In this document: positions 37,281-47,063 of the stretch, piece after piece
Layout: each line of letters opens with the position of its first letter
Numbering within the stretch: the first letter of the stretch is position 1
Origin: Lysinibacillus timonensis
GTDB taxonomy: Bacteria; Bacillota; Bacilli; Bacillales_A; Planococcaceae
DNA length: 64,000 nt
Assembly (NCBI RefSeq): GCF_900291985.1
Contig: NZ_LT985980.1
Location: forward strand, 4,114,001 to 4,178,000
Direction of reading: 5' to 3'
Position numbers and translations under genes: made by a program
Notes under the pieces: model-generated
Databases searched by the model: none
Told to the model about the DNA's origin: nothing
Seen by the model: only the letters and a program-made list of their open reading frames with translations

Positions 37281-40200
37281 ATGGGTTTATTAAAAAAATG
37301 GTTAAATATCACACTTGTGTTGATATTATCGTTTTCATTAGTTTCACCAGTAACTATTCTAGCATCCGAAACAACTGAAACATTGTCTTTGTCGTTAGAA
37401 GGTGATTATGAGCAGAGTGCTAGAATGACAGTGCTGAATCAGTCGGCAAGTACCAGCCCTGATACTGTGGATTTTGAGATGAAAAGCATCGAGTTAAGTG
37501 GGCCAAATATAATAACTCTTAATATTGGAGAGACACATCAACTCGTAGCATCAATTTTACCAGTAAATAAAACAGTAGATAATACAATCGTATGGAGTTC
37601 TAGTAATTCTGATGTTGCTAGAGTGGTTAACGGAAATATAACAGCCATTGGAACAGGTGAAACGACAATCACAGCTTCAATTGGCGAAGTTAATGATACT
37701 GTAAAGGTAATAGTGAATCAGATAATACCTACTGAAGCAGATGTGGAAAAGGGTCATATAACTATATCAGTAGAAAAATTTACTTTAGGTCAAGGATATA
37801 TTATAGAACCAATAAAAGTGCCGTTTTATGAAGGTGACAACGGGGCGAAGATATTAATTGATTTAATTGGAGAGGAATACATCGATTATTCTGGTTCTAT
37901 CGTAAATTCTTTCTATATACGTGGAATATATAATCCTGAAAGTAATGCAGAAGTAATTCCACCGAAATATATATTAGATAAGTTAGGCACATTGCTTCCA
38001 AATGATAATGATTGGCTTGAAGAATTTGATTTTTCTTTCATGTCTGGTTGGACGTACGCGGTAAATAATATATTTCCTGGCTTCGGACTTTCAGATTATT
38101 ATCCTGAAGATGGAGATGTATTGAGAGTCCAATTTTCGTTATATGGATATGGTTCCGATCTAGGTGGGGGTTGGGGAAGTTCCATCCATATCCCTGCGAA
38201 CAAGGATGATTTAACAGCTAAAATCGCTAGCATTAACAATTCTCAAAATAAAGATGAACTTTTTAATAAGGCAGGTTTTACAACTGTTTATGATTATGCA
38301 TATGTAGTGCTCAAAAATCTAGAAAGCACACAGGTAAGTGTAGATTCGGCTTTAGATAACCTTATATATGTAATGGAAGCTCCTGAAGATTCTGAAGCAC
38401 CAGTAATTGAATTAGGTGATGAAGAATCTGAGCAAAAACTTGTAAATGGAGCTGAATATAAAGTTCCAACATTAACAGCTACAGACAATGTTGATAGTAA
38501 AGTGCGAGTGACTTTTGAAATTACCAATAATGAAGGAATTATTATAGATACAATTGATACATCCGTAGCGGGTATATACAAAATTATCTACTCAGCAGAA
38601 GATGCAGCGGGGAACAAAGCAATTCCAGTTATTATCACAGTAACTGTTGAAGAAGTAGCAAGTACTCCAATAACTAGTATCGAGTTAAATGCAACCGATA
38701 CAGTAACGGTAAAAGTTGGGGAAACGCTCCAACTGACAGCAACAATTTCCCCTGAAAATACAACAGAAGATAAAACAATTATCTGGAGCACAAGTGATTC
38801 TAAGGTTGCAACAGTGGTCAACGGTAATGTAACAGCTCTTGCAGCTGGAGAAACAACGATTACAGCTAAAAGTGGTGATGTCGAAGATACTGTTAAAATA
38901 GTAGTTCTTAATCCAGGAAATGAATCACCTGATATTGACAAAGCTTTAGCGAAAGCATCAGAATATATTGTTTCAAAATATCCGAATCCTCAGTTTCTTT
39001 CTGAATGGAACATTTTGGCTTTAGCTCGTTCTGGTTTTAACGTACCAAAAGGGTATTATGAAAATTACTTTAAAAACGTTACGTCGGAATTACAATCAAA
39101 AGATGGTATCCTACACAAGCGAAAATACACAGAATATTCTCGTTTAATTATCGCACTCAGTGCAATTGGGAAGGATTCACGTGATGTTTCAGGTTATAAC
39201 TTACTGGAAAAACTAGCAGACTTTAATCAGGTAATTTGGCAAGGAATTAATGGACCGATTTATGCATTAATAGCATTGGATACACTTGATTATGAGATTC
39301 CGCAAGTTAAAAATGTGGCGGTTCAGTCAACTAAAAACGATTTAATTCAATACATTGTAAACGCAGAACTAAGTGATGGCGGTTATGCATTGCGTGAAGA
39401 TGCTGATGCTGATGTTGATTTAACCGCAATGGCTATTCAAGCTTTAGCACCATATAAAAATCAGCCCGAAGTAAAAGTTGTCATTGATCGAGGTTTGGCA
39501 ATACTTGATTCTAAGCAGTTAAGCAATGGCGGTTTTGAATCTTTAGGCACTGAAAATGTAGAGAGTTCAGCACAAGTATTGACTGCATTATCTGCATTAG
39601 GTATAGACGCACAAAAAGATAAACGTTTTATTCAAGATAACGGTGCAACTCTCATTTCTGCGATTTTAGATTACCAATCTGCCGATGGTGGCTTTAAGCA
39701 TGATAAAGATGGACATAGCGACCCTATTGCAACAGAACAAGCAACTTATGCACTTGTAGCATACAACCGTTTAGTAAAGGGACAAACATCTTTATATGAC
39801 ATGTCTGATGTCGAATTTGACACCCCAACAGAAGTAAGTGAGGCTGAAGTAAATAATGGTGAGCAAGTTAATAAAGTAAAGATTGAAGGTCTTGTTGAAG
39901 CTGCAAAATCACAAGAAAACAAAACGATTTACCTTACTTTAATTAATACGGATTCACCAATCATTGATGAGTCAATTTCGATTGATTTTGAAGCCTTAAA
40001 ATTAGCTGCAGATAATAATGTCAGTTTACAAATAAAGTCTAGCAATTATAAGTTTGAACTACCGAGAAGTATCACATCTAATTCTATTTTTTCATCTATT
40101 AATTTTATTAGTAAAAAGTTAGATGTGAAAGGTTTCGAAGTTCCAAGTGAATATAAACCGGTTGGAAAGATATACGAGTTTCTATTAATACCTACTAGTG

Positions 40201-42002
40201 ATCCAGTGGCAATGACATATTCCCTTCCTTATGCGTTTAAATCAGTTGCGACAAATTCAATTGATAGTTTAGGAAATATGAACGTTGCACTCAAATTAAG
40301 TGAAGACGAGTTAAAAAATGTGGATGACACAAGTAAATTAGCAGCCTTTATTTATAATGAGAGTACTCATTCATGGGACAAATTAGCGGGATCATTTGAT
40401 GAGTTAACTAATGAATTGAGTTTTACAACTACGAAATCCGGTAAATTTGCAGTCTTTGAAGTAGAAGAATCTAAACCGGATTCGAATGAAGGTTCAAATG
40501 GTTCAGGAGGTCAAGGCTCCAGCCCGGGATCAGGTTCAAACGTAGGGAATAAGCCAGAAACTAAACAAACAGTAAGATTATTGATAAAAATTTCAAGATC
40601 AGAAATACCACTTCAGTCTACAGAAATTGAAATAAAAGATGGTGACACAGTCTACGATGTATTAAAACGTGCAACAGATAAATACAATATAGACTTATCT
40701 GCTCGCAATACAGATATGGGCGTTTATGTTGAAGGCATTGACGGCCTGTATGAATTCGATAAAGGTCCAAAAAGTGGTTGGATGTACAAAGTGAACGGGG
40801 ACTTTCCGAATATTAGTGCAAGTAAATATGAAGTAGACCCAGGAGATCGAATTGAATGGTTATATACAACTGATTTAGGTAATGACATTGGTGGTGGATT
40901 TGATGATTCAAAAACCAATCCTGGAAACTCAGGAAGTAGTGGTGGAGGAGGTTCTGGTTCTGGTGGTGGCTCAAAAACTCCAGAAGAACAAAATGAATTA
41001 GATCCTCATGAATCAACCATTACAGTTGATAGTCAAAATGGTGAAACAAAAGTACAGCTTACATTGAGTGATTGGATAGTAAAGGCACAAAATCTAACAA
41101 GTGAAAAAGTAATCATTACAGATGAAACTGGAACAAAAATTGAAGTACCTACAACTTTGGATATCGACTCATTCCCAACTGATTCGACAATTGTAATAGG
41201 AGCGAAACCAACAACCGTTAACAATGAGGTAGCATTTACAGTTGAACTTGAAGTGAAAGCAAGTAGCGGTACATCCGAATCTATTAAAACGGGAAAAGAA
41301 TACTTGAAAGTGACGTTTCCAATTACCGACTTACCTAAAAATGCGGTTATTCTTCAATTAGAGAATGGAGAATATCATGCGGTTCCACATAAAGTTGAAA
41401 ATGGACAAGTAATTATTATAACGAAATCTAGTGGAACATTTGTCGTTCGAACAGATGATGTTACGTTCAAAGATCTAACAAATTCACCCTATAAAGAAGA
41501 AATTGAGTTTTTAGCGAAACGAGGAATTGTTGCAGGTCGCGAAGATGGAACATTCTCACCAAATGAGCCCATTACACGTGCTCATTTTGCGGCTTTAATT
41601 TCTAATGCACTTGGGTTATACGCAGAAGGATCTGGGCAATTCACTGATACAGAAGGCAAATGGTATGAACAAGATATACAAGCTTTATATGAAGCGGGAA
41701 TTACTGCAGGTACTTCTCCAACAACGTTTAGCCCGGATGATAAAATTACACGCCAACAGTCTGCAGCCCTCATGGCAAAAGTTTTAGAATATGTTTCTTA
41801 TAATTCAGAAACGACAACAGATCTTACATTTAAAGATAATGATCAAATATATGAGTCATTTGCGGAAAGTATCTCTTTATTAAATAGCTTAGGCATAATG
41901 AATGGGAAAGCAGATGGCACATTTGATCCGCAAGGAGAGTTAACGCGCGGACAAATGGCAAAAATTTTAACGCGTACCTTAAAGATGGGTGGCTTAATGT
42001 AA
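37281..42002 (+). CDS. Giant SLH-anchored surface protein, transcobalamin-like
   Basis: A 1573-residue secreted protein under a B12 riboswitch. Order of parts: signal peptide 1-29; Big2 Ig-like domain about 65-147; DUF4430 domain about 158-300 (SGWTYAVNN, DGDVLRVQFSLYGYGSDLG); linker; Ig-like DUF5011-type about 373-459; Big2 about 464-543; alpha/alpha toroid of prenyltransferase/squalene-oxidase type repeats about 551-842 (SDGGYAL, SNGGFES, ADGGFKHD); beta-rich region to about 1060; Gly/Ser linker; second DUF4430 about 1097-1206; beta region; three SLH domains about 1395-1573. DUF4430 is the transcobalamin C-terminal-like domain, and toroid plus DUF4430 is the architecture of intrinsic factor. 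I infer cell-wall-anchored cobalamin binding. Confidence 0.85.
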   Translation: MGLLKKWLNITLVLILSFSLVSPVTILASETTETLSLSLEGDYEQSARMTVLNQSASTSPDTVDFEMKSIELSGPNIITLNIGETHQLVASILPVNKTVDNTIVWSSSNSDVARVVNGNITAIGTGETTITASIGEVNDTVKVIVNQIIPTEADVEKGHITISVEKFTLGQGYIIEPIKVPFYEGDNGAKILIDLIGEEYIDYSGSIVNSFYIRGIYNPESNAEVIPPKYILDKLGTLLPNDNDWLEEFDFSFMSGWTYAVNNIFPGFGLSDYYPEDGDVLRVQFSLYGYGSDLGGGWGSSIHIPANKDDLTAKIASINNSQNKDELFNKAGFTTVYDYAYVVLKNLESTQVSVDSALDNLIYVMEAPEDSEAPVIELGDEESEQKLVNGAEYKVPTLTATDNVDSKVRVTFEITNNEGIIIDTIDTSVAGIYKIIYSAEDAAGNKAIPVIITVTVEEVASTPITSIELNATDTVTVKVGETLQLTATISPENTTEDKTIIWSTSDSKVATVVNGNVTALAAGETTITAKSGDVEDTVKIVVLNPGNESPDIDKALAKASEYIVSKYPNPQFLSEWNILALARSGFNVPKGYYENYFKNVTSELQSKDGILHKRKYTEYSRLIIALSAIGKDSRDVSGYNLLEKLADFNQVIWQGINGPIYALIALDTLDYEIPQVKNVAVQSTKNDLIQYIVNAELSDGGYALREDADADVDLTAMAIQALAPYKNQPEVKVVIDRGLAILDSKQLSNGGFESLGTENVESSAQVLTALSALGIDAQKDKRFIQDNGATLISAILDYQSADGGFKHDKDGHSDPIATEQATYALVAYNRLVKGQTSLYDMSDVEFDTPTEVSEAEVNNGEQVNKVKIEGLVEAAKSQENKTIYLTLINTDSPIIDESISIDFEALKLAADNNVSLQIKSSNYKFELPRSITSNSIFSSINFISKKLDVKGFEVPSEYKPVGKIYEFLLIPTSDPVAMTYSLPYAFKSVATNSIDSLGNMNVALKLSEDELKNVDDTSKLAAFIYNESTHSWDKLAGSFDELTNELSFTTTKSGKFAVFEVEESKPDSNEGSNGSGGQGSSPGSGSNVGNKPETKQTVRLLIKISRSEIPLQSTEIEIKDGDTVYDVLKRATDKYNIDLSARNTDMGVYVEGIDGLYEFDKGPKSGWMYKVNGDFPNISASKYEVDPGDRIEWLYTTDLGNDIGGGFDDSKTNPGNSGSSGGGGSGSGGGSKTPEEQNELDPHESTITVDSQNGETKVQLTLSDWIVKAQNLTSEKVIITDETGTKIEVPTTLDIDSFPTDSTIVIGAKPTTVNNEVAFTVELEVKASSGTSESIKTGKEYLKVTFPITDLPKNAVILQLENGEYHAVPHKVENGQVIIITKSSGTFVVRTDDVTFKDLTNSPYKEEIEFLAKRGIVAGREDGTFSPNEPITRAHFAALISNALGLYAEGSGQFTDTEGKWYEQDIQALYEAGITAGTSPTTFSPDDKITRQQSAALMAKVLEYVSYNSETTTDLTFKDNDQIYESFAESISLLNSLGIMNGKADGTFDPQGELTRGQMAKILTRTLKMGGLM

Positions 42003-42065
42003 TGAGCTTATAGTAATAGATTTCTTAGTTGATAGATAGATATTTTAATTCTGACTCAGTGAAGT

Positions 42066-42103
42066 GGGGTCGTCTCAAAAGTTGATGGGGCGATCCTCTT
42101 TTT
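42066..42103 (+). terminator. Intra-operon attenuating terminator
   Basis: GGGGTCGTCTC pairs over 11 positions (several G-U) with GGGGCGATCCT around a 10-base loop and is followed by CTTTTT. It lies between the first two surface-protein genes, before a new ribosome site, and may lower expression of the downstream genes. Confidence 0.6.
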
Positions 42104-42123
42104 ACCATAAAAGGAGTGGAAAA

Positions 42124-43662
42124 ATGCGTTTAATCAAACAATGGATTCTTTGTTTACTGTTGATGATAGTGATAACAAGTTCAGTATCAGTAGAAGTTTC
42201 GTATGCTGCACCAATAAATTCGGAAGAAGTTTACAATCAGGTTGCAAGCTATATGGTCGATACGGTACCTAACCCAAAGTTTGGTAATGAATGGTTTATT
42301 ATCGCTTTAGCTAGAGGGAATTATGAGGTGCCCAAAAGTTATTATGACACATACTACAAAAATTTAGTGAGAACAGTACAGGACATGAAGGGTGAACTCC
42401 ATAGTAGAAAATTTACTGAGTATGCAAGGGTGGTGTTAGCTTTATCTGCTATCGGGAAAGATGCTACGAATGTCGGTGGTTATAACTTAGTCGAAAAGCT
42501 TTACGATTTTGAACATGTGATTATGCAAGGCATTAATGGTCCTATTTTTGCGCTAATTGCTCTTGATAGCTGGAAATATGAAATTCCTGCGACAGCTTCA
42601 AACAGTCGCAAGAAGATGATTGATTATATTTTAAGTAAGCAGTTGGATGATGGTGGATTCGCTCTCTCAGGTACAAAGGCGGATCCTGATATAACAAGTA
42701 TGGCAGTGCAAGCTTTATCGACATATAGTCATCAACCAGAAGTAAAATTAGCCATTGATAGAGCGCTTGGAACTTTAGTAAGTATTCAAGGTTCTGAAGG
42801 AAGCTATGCAAGTTGGGGTGTTACAAATTCTGAAAGTGTTGCTCAAGTGATTGTTGCTTTAACAAGTGTTGGTATTGATCCAACAGAGGATACTCGATTT
42901 AGAAATGTCGTACCTCAACTGCTAACTTACTTTGATGACACAACAGGTGGATTTAAACATGTATTAGATAGGGAAACTGATGGTATGGCTACAGAACAAG
43001 CTGGTTATGCACTAGCTAGCTATCATCGCCAAATTGCAAACAAAACAAAACTTTATGATATGTTAGATACTAAAACTGCATCTCACTTTGAAGGTAATCA
43101 AATACCAAATGAACAAAACGAAACAAAATTTTATGATATTAATAACCATTGGGCAAAAGAATTCATTGAAGAGGCGTCGAATTTAGGTTTACTTAATGGT
43201 TTTCCTGATGGGAGTTTTAAACCGAATCAGTATATGACACGGTTACAAGCAACTTCAATTATCGTACAAATTTTAGATTTAACAGCAACTGAGGATGCAC
43301 CATATAAAGATATTTCCTCTTTAGATGAAGGAGCCCAAAGTAGAATTGCGGCTGCTTTTGAAGCAGGGATTATAGTATATGAAAATGATAAATATAAACC
43401 AAATGAAAAAATTACTAGAGTAGAACTAGCTCAAATGTTAGGTCGAGCGTTCACATATAAAAATGGTTCAGCTCATATACCAAAAAAGTTAGCGCCTTAC
43501 TCGGATATACAACAATACAATGATGAAACAAAAAATTCGATTTCCTTATTATATGATTTGAAAATTGCTACGGGCTCGAACGGTTTATTCAATCCTACAC
43601 AATTTACAACACGTGCCCATTCATCTGTAATGTTTGTGAATTTTTACAAGCAAATTCAATAA
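42124..43662 (+). CDS. SLH-anchored alpha/alpha-toroid surface protein
   Basis: A 512-residue secreted protein. The ATG at 42124 follows AAAGGAGTGG. The signal peptide ends near residue 28 (VSYA). Residues about 33-318 form an alpha/alpha toroid clearly paralogous to that of the preceding gene: NEWFIIALARGNYEVPKSYY, TEYARVVLALSAIGKDATNV and MQGINGPIFALIALD all have close counterparts there. Three SLH domains occupy about 336-512. No DUF4430 is present; one is supplied by the next gene. No DxDD cyclase motif is seen, so it is not a terpene cyclase. A cobalamin-binding role is inferred. Confidence 0.85.
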   Translation: MRLIKQWILCLLLMIVITSSVSVEVSYAAPINSEEVYNQVASYMVDTVPNPKFGNEWFIIALARGNYEVPKSYYDTYYKNLVRTVQDMKGELHSRKFTEYARVVLALSAIGKDATNVGGYNLVEKLYDFEHVIMQGINGPIFALIALDSWKYEIPATASNSRKKMIDYILSKQLDDGGFALSGTKADPDITSMAVQALSTYSHQPEVKLAIDRALGTLVSIQGSEGSYASWGVTNSESVAQVIVALTSVGIDPTEDTRFRNVVPQLLTYFDDTTGGFKHVLDRETDGMATEQAGYALASYHRQIANKTKLYDMLDTKTASHFEGNQIPNEQNETKFYDINNHWAKEFIEEASNLGLLNGFPDGSFKPNQYMTRLQATSIIVQILDLTATEDAPYKDISSLDEGAQSRIAAAFEAGIIVYENDKYKPNEKITRVELAQMLGRAFTYKNGSAHIPKKLAPYSDIQQYNDETKNSISLLYDLKIATGSNGLFNPTQFTTRAHSSVMFVNFYKQIQ

Positions 43663-43678
43663 AAGTGAGGTATAACTT

Positions 43679-44557
43679 ATGACCCGTAAATGGCTACCTC
43701 TTATTATTGTAATTCTTTTCAGTTGTTTAATAGCTGGATGTAAAATAGAAACGGTTGAAGAACACCAAAAGCTAACTTCAGAGGAACAGAGTATTGGTGT
43801 AGAGCAGGTAGATAAAAGTGAGCTGCAAGAAAATATAGAAGACCAAAAGGTGATAAGTGAGCCGGTTGATCAATCTGTAATAGAAGAAAATGAGCATGAT
43901 GAAGAAGAGAATTCGAAAGAAGAATTGAAAAGCGTTTCGAAAGAAGAGAGTAAAGAATCTAGTAATATAAAACTTCAAAATGAAAATAAAACAGTAGATA
44001 ACAATTCAAGCGAAACAGTAGTGCCAAAATCAGAAGACAATCAAAAGACAGATTCTACAACTCCGAAAGAAAACATCAGTACCAAACAAACGGAAGCCGA
44101 TGAAGAATTAACTGATTCTGCGACACCGAAAAGATATGTAACGATTGGGATTTATGTAAAATCACTATTAAATAATATGGATTTACTCCATCCTTCTTTA
44201 CGAAGTGAACAATATGTTCCAAGTAATGGCGTTATTTTAGGCGCAACTCGATACGAGTTACTCACTGAAAATGATACGGTGTGGGATATTCTGGTTCGGG
44301 CCACAAAAGAACATAACATACAAATGGAATACCAAGGTGTTGACCAAAATATTTACAACAGTGTGTACGTTGAAGGTATTAATCACCTATATGAATTTAG
44401 CGCTGGTGAATTAAGTGGTTGGATGTATAGTGTAAATGGTGATTTTCCTAATTACGGGAGTAGTCAATATATACTAAAGGACGGGGATGTCATTGAATGG
44501 CATTATACCGTAGATTTAGGTCGAGATTTAGGTGAATATTGGAATGGTGACGAATGA
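43679..44557 (+). CDS. DUF4430 lipoprotein, transcobalamin beta-domain-like
   Basis: A 292-residue lipoprotein with lipobox LIAGC (Cys21). A long, acidic, low-complexity spacer (about residues 25-150, rich in Glu, Ser, Lys and Thr) should span the cell wall. The C-terminal DUF4430 domain is at about 152-292, with SVYVEGINHLYEF, LSGWMYSVNGDFPNYG and DGDVIEWHYTVDLGRDLG. These match the second DUF4430 of the giant surface protein closely. It overlaps the ECF T gene by 4 bases, linking it to the transporter. Proposed role: pass cobalamin from the wall to the membrane S component. Confidence 0.85.
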   Translation: MTRKWLPLIIVILFSCLIAGCKIETVEEHQKLTSEEQSIGVEQVDKSELQENIEDQKVISEPVDQSVIEENEHDEEENSKEELKSVSKEESKESSNIKLQNENKTVDNNSSETVVPKSEDNQKTDSTTPKENISTKQTEADEELTDSATPKRYVTIGIYVKSLLNNMDLLHPSLRSEQYVPSNGVILGATRYELLTENDTVWDILVRATKEHNIQMEYQGVDQNIYNSVYVEGINHLYEFSAGELSGWMYSVNGDFPNYGSSQYILKDGDVIEWHYTVDLGRDLGEYWNGDE

Positions 44558-45435
44558 AAGGATTTGAAACATATCATCCAATTGTAATTTTTTATTATTT
44601 TTCTTCTGTAATGTGTATGACGATGTTTTTTATGCATCCGGTTTATATTGGAAGTACCTTTCTTGTTGCAACGATACTACGAATGATGTGGTTAAGGGGT
44701 CAGTTTTGGAAATCCAGTTGGTATTATATTCCGTTATTATTGGTAATGGCAGTTGTGAATCCGCTGATTAGTCACAATGGAAAACTTGTTATTTTATATA
44801 TCAACGATAATCCAATTACAATTGAAGCCATTGTATATGGGTTTGCCATAGCCTTAATGGTTGTTGCAATCATGTTTTGGTTTAGTTGCTATAACATAGC
44901 CATGACTTCTGACAAGTTTCTTTATTTATTTGGTAAAGTTTCGCCTATATTGGCTCTAACGATTTCTATTACAATGAGGCTAATTCCAAGTTTTAAACAT
45001 CAACTACGTGTTATTTCTGATGCACAAAAAACAATTGGGATGGATTTTACAGTAGGTTCACCTTTACACCGTGTAAAGAGTTGTATGAAAATCTTGTCAA
45101 TACTCATAACCTGGGCATTAGAAAACGCAATAGAAACTGCAGATTCTATGAAAGCAAGGGGATATGGGGTGAAAAAACGCACAACCTTTTCATTGTTTGT
45201 CATAGAGATACGTGATATTAAGATGATTAGTTATATTACTCTTCTAATCGCTGTGTGTTTATATGGTGTTTTTACTGGTTACATGACTTATTATTATTAT
45301 CCAACATTTACAACACTTTATTGGTCTATCGATCATTTACTTTTTTATTTTATCTATCTAATTTTATTGTCCATTCCAATTATGATGAATGTAAAGGAGG
45401 ACATCAAATGGCGGTACTTACAATCAAAGATTTGA
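44554..45435 (+). CDS. ECF transporter T component (CbiQ/EcfT family)
   Basis: A 293-residue integral membrane coupling protein with about five or six hydrophobic segments. The cytoplasmic coupling helix carries the family signature MKARGYG near residue 200, preceded by ALENAIETADS. It joins the ATPases to the S component. It overlaps the lipoprotein gene upstream (ATGA) and the ATPase gene downstream (28 bases), so this transporter is dedicated to this operon rather than the shared EcfAA'T module. Confidence 0.9.
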   Translation: MKGFETYHPIVIFYYFSSVMCMTMFFMHPVYIGSTFLVATILRMMWLRGQFWKSSWYYIPLLLVMAVVNPLISHNGKLVILYINDNPITIEAIVYGFAIALMVVAIMFWFSCYNIAMTSDKFLYLFGKVSPILALTISITMRLIPSFKHQLRVISDAQKTIGMDFTVGSPLHRVKSCMKILSILITWALENAIETADSMKARGYGVKKRTTFSLFVIEIRDIKMISYITLLIAVCLYGVFTGYMTYYYYPTFTTLYWSIDHLLFYFIYLILLSIPIMMNVKEDIKWRYLQSKI

Positions 45436-47063
45436 GTTTTCAATATCCAGAAGAAAAAAATTATGCCTTGCATTCTATTAATCTTGAAATTGAAGAAGGT
45501 GAATTTGTCGTTCTAATCGGTCAATCAGGCTGTGGGAAAAGTACATTACTTAAGCACCTAAAACGAGAGATTGCTCCACATGGTCAGTTGACAGGTGAAA
45601 TCTTCTATGAGGATACACCTTTACATGAATTAGAAGCACAAGTGATATCCTCTGAGATTGGGATCGTTTTGCAAAATCCAGAAAACCAAATTGTAACCGA
45701 TAAAGTTTGGCATGAACTAGCCTTTGGGTTAGAAAACCTTGGTTTAGATACACTTACTATTCGTAGACGTGTTGCTGAAATGGCGAACTTTTTCGGTATA
45801 CAACAATGGTTTCGAAAAAGTACAGTCGACTTATCCGGTGGTCAAAAGCAACTTTTAAACTTGGCTTCTGTTATGTTAATGCAACCACGAATATTATTAC
45901 TTGACGAACCTACTTCACAATTAAATCCTATAGCGGCTTCCGAGTTTATGACAATGCTTCGCAAATTAAATGAAGAGCTTGGATTAACAATCATCATGGC
46001 AGAACATCGTTTAGAAGAAGTACTACCTATTGCTAGCCGTGTTATTGTGATGGAGGAAGGATCTATCATTTATAATGGTAAACCACGTAATTTATTACAT
46101 GGACTACCGAATGGACATGCAATGCTTAAAGCGTTACCTTCAGCAATGAGAATTTATCAATCAATTGGTGGTACGGTTGACTCTCCATTAACGATAAAAG
46201 AAGGAAGGCAATGGTTGCAAAAAATAAATATTCAAAATGGTAAAATTGATGACGTTAAACACCATGGTAATCAAGATATTGTTTTAGAGGCAAAGGATGT
46301 AGCTTTCCGATACGATAAAGATGGCGAAGACATACTAAGGCATTTTAATTTGAAAATTCATGATGGTGAATTTTTATCAGTTATTGGTGGTAATGGTGCT
46401 GGTAAGTCTACAGCATTAAAAGTATTTTCGGGGTTATTAAAACCGTATCGAGGCCATGTATTTCTATATGGTAGAAACGTACAAAAGTATTCAAATACAG
46501 AATTATATCAAAAATATATGGCAGTTTTACCGCAAGACCCGACTGTATTATTTGTTGAAAAAAGGGTTAGTCAGGAATTACAGTCCGTGGCAAAAGGGAC
46601 GGGTTCAATATCGAAACAAGAGGAAATTATTGAATTATTTGGATTAGGTGGATTATTAGAGCGGCATCCTTATGATTTAAGTGGTGGTGAACAACAAAAG
46701 CTTGCAATAGCTAAGCTGTTATTACTAAATCCACGGATTTTGTTGCTTGATGAACCAACAAAAGGACTAGATGCATTTGCAAAACAATCGTTAGCAGAGA
46801 CTCTAAAAGTATTGCAAAAACAACGGGTCACTATTTTAATGGTAACTCACGATATTGAGTTTTCAGCAGAATATAGTGATCGATGTGCATTATTTTTTGA
46901 TGGTCAAATCATATCTAGTGATCCTCCTCGGCAGTTTTACTGTGGAAATACATTTTATACAACAGCAGCTCATCGAATGACGAGAAAGATATTTGAAAAT
47001 GCCATAACCGTCGAGGATGTGATGAAGTTATGCAAGAAGGCAGACAAAGCAGCTTTAGTTTAA
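45408..47063 (+). CDS. ECF transporter ATPase, two fused ABC domains
   Basis: A 551-residue protein made of two ABC ATPase domains in tandem. The first has Walker A GQSGCGKST (38-46), signature LSGGQKQ (about 141) and Walker B RILLLDEPT. The second has Walker A GGNGAGKST (327-335), signature LSGGEQQK (about 424) and Walker B RILLLDEPTKGLD. The ATG at 45408 follows AAAGGAGG; the much longer upstream frame is inside the T gene. It powers the dedicated ECF importer and overlaps the S component gene by 34 bases. Confidence 0.93.
   Translation: MAVLTIKDLSFQYPEEKNYALHSINLEIEEGEFVVLIGQSGCGKSTLLKHLKREIAPHGQLTGEIFYEDTPLHELEAQVISSEIGIVLQNPENQIVTDKVWHELAFGLENLGLDTLTIRRRVAEMANFFGIQQWFRKSTVDLSGGQKQLLNLASVMLMQPRILLLDEPTSQLNPIAASEFMTMLRKLNEELGLTIIMAEHRLEEVLPIASRVIVMEEGSIIYNGKPRNLLHGLPNGHAMLKALPSAMRIYQSIGGTVDSPLTIKEGRQWLQKINIQNGKIDDVKHHGNQDIVLEAKDVAFRYDKDGEDILRHFNLKIHDGEFLSVIGGNGAGKSTALKVFSGLLKPYRGHVFLYGRNVQKYSNTELYQKYMAVLPQDPTVLFVEKRVSQELQSVAKGTGSISKQEEIIELFGLGGLLERHPYDLSGGEQQKLAIAKLLLLNPRILLLDEPTKGLDAFAKQSLAETLKVLQKQRVTILMVTHDIEFSAEYSDRCALFFDGQIISSDPPRQFYCGNTFYTTAAHRMTRKIFENAITVEDVMKLCKKADKAALV

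Noticed and set aside
38294-38941. Minus-strand frames of 95 and 117 codons inside the giant surface protein
   Set aside because: Complement shadows of the Thr/Val-rich Ig-like domains, without ribosome sites.
38931-43080. Terpene or squalene cyclase identity of the toroid proteins
   Set aside because: The repeats resemble that fold, but I see no catalytic DxDD motif, and secretion, SLH anchors and the B12 riboswitch point to ligand binding.
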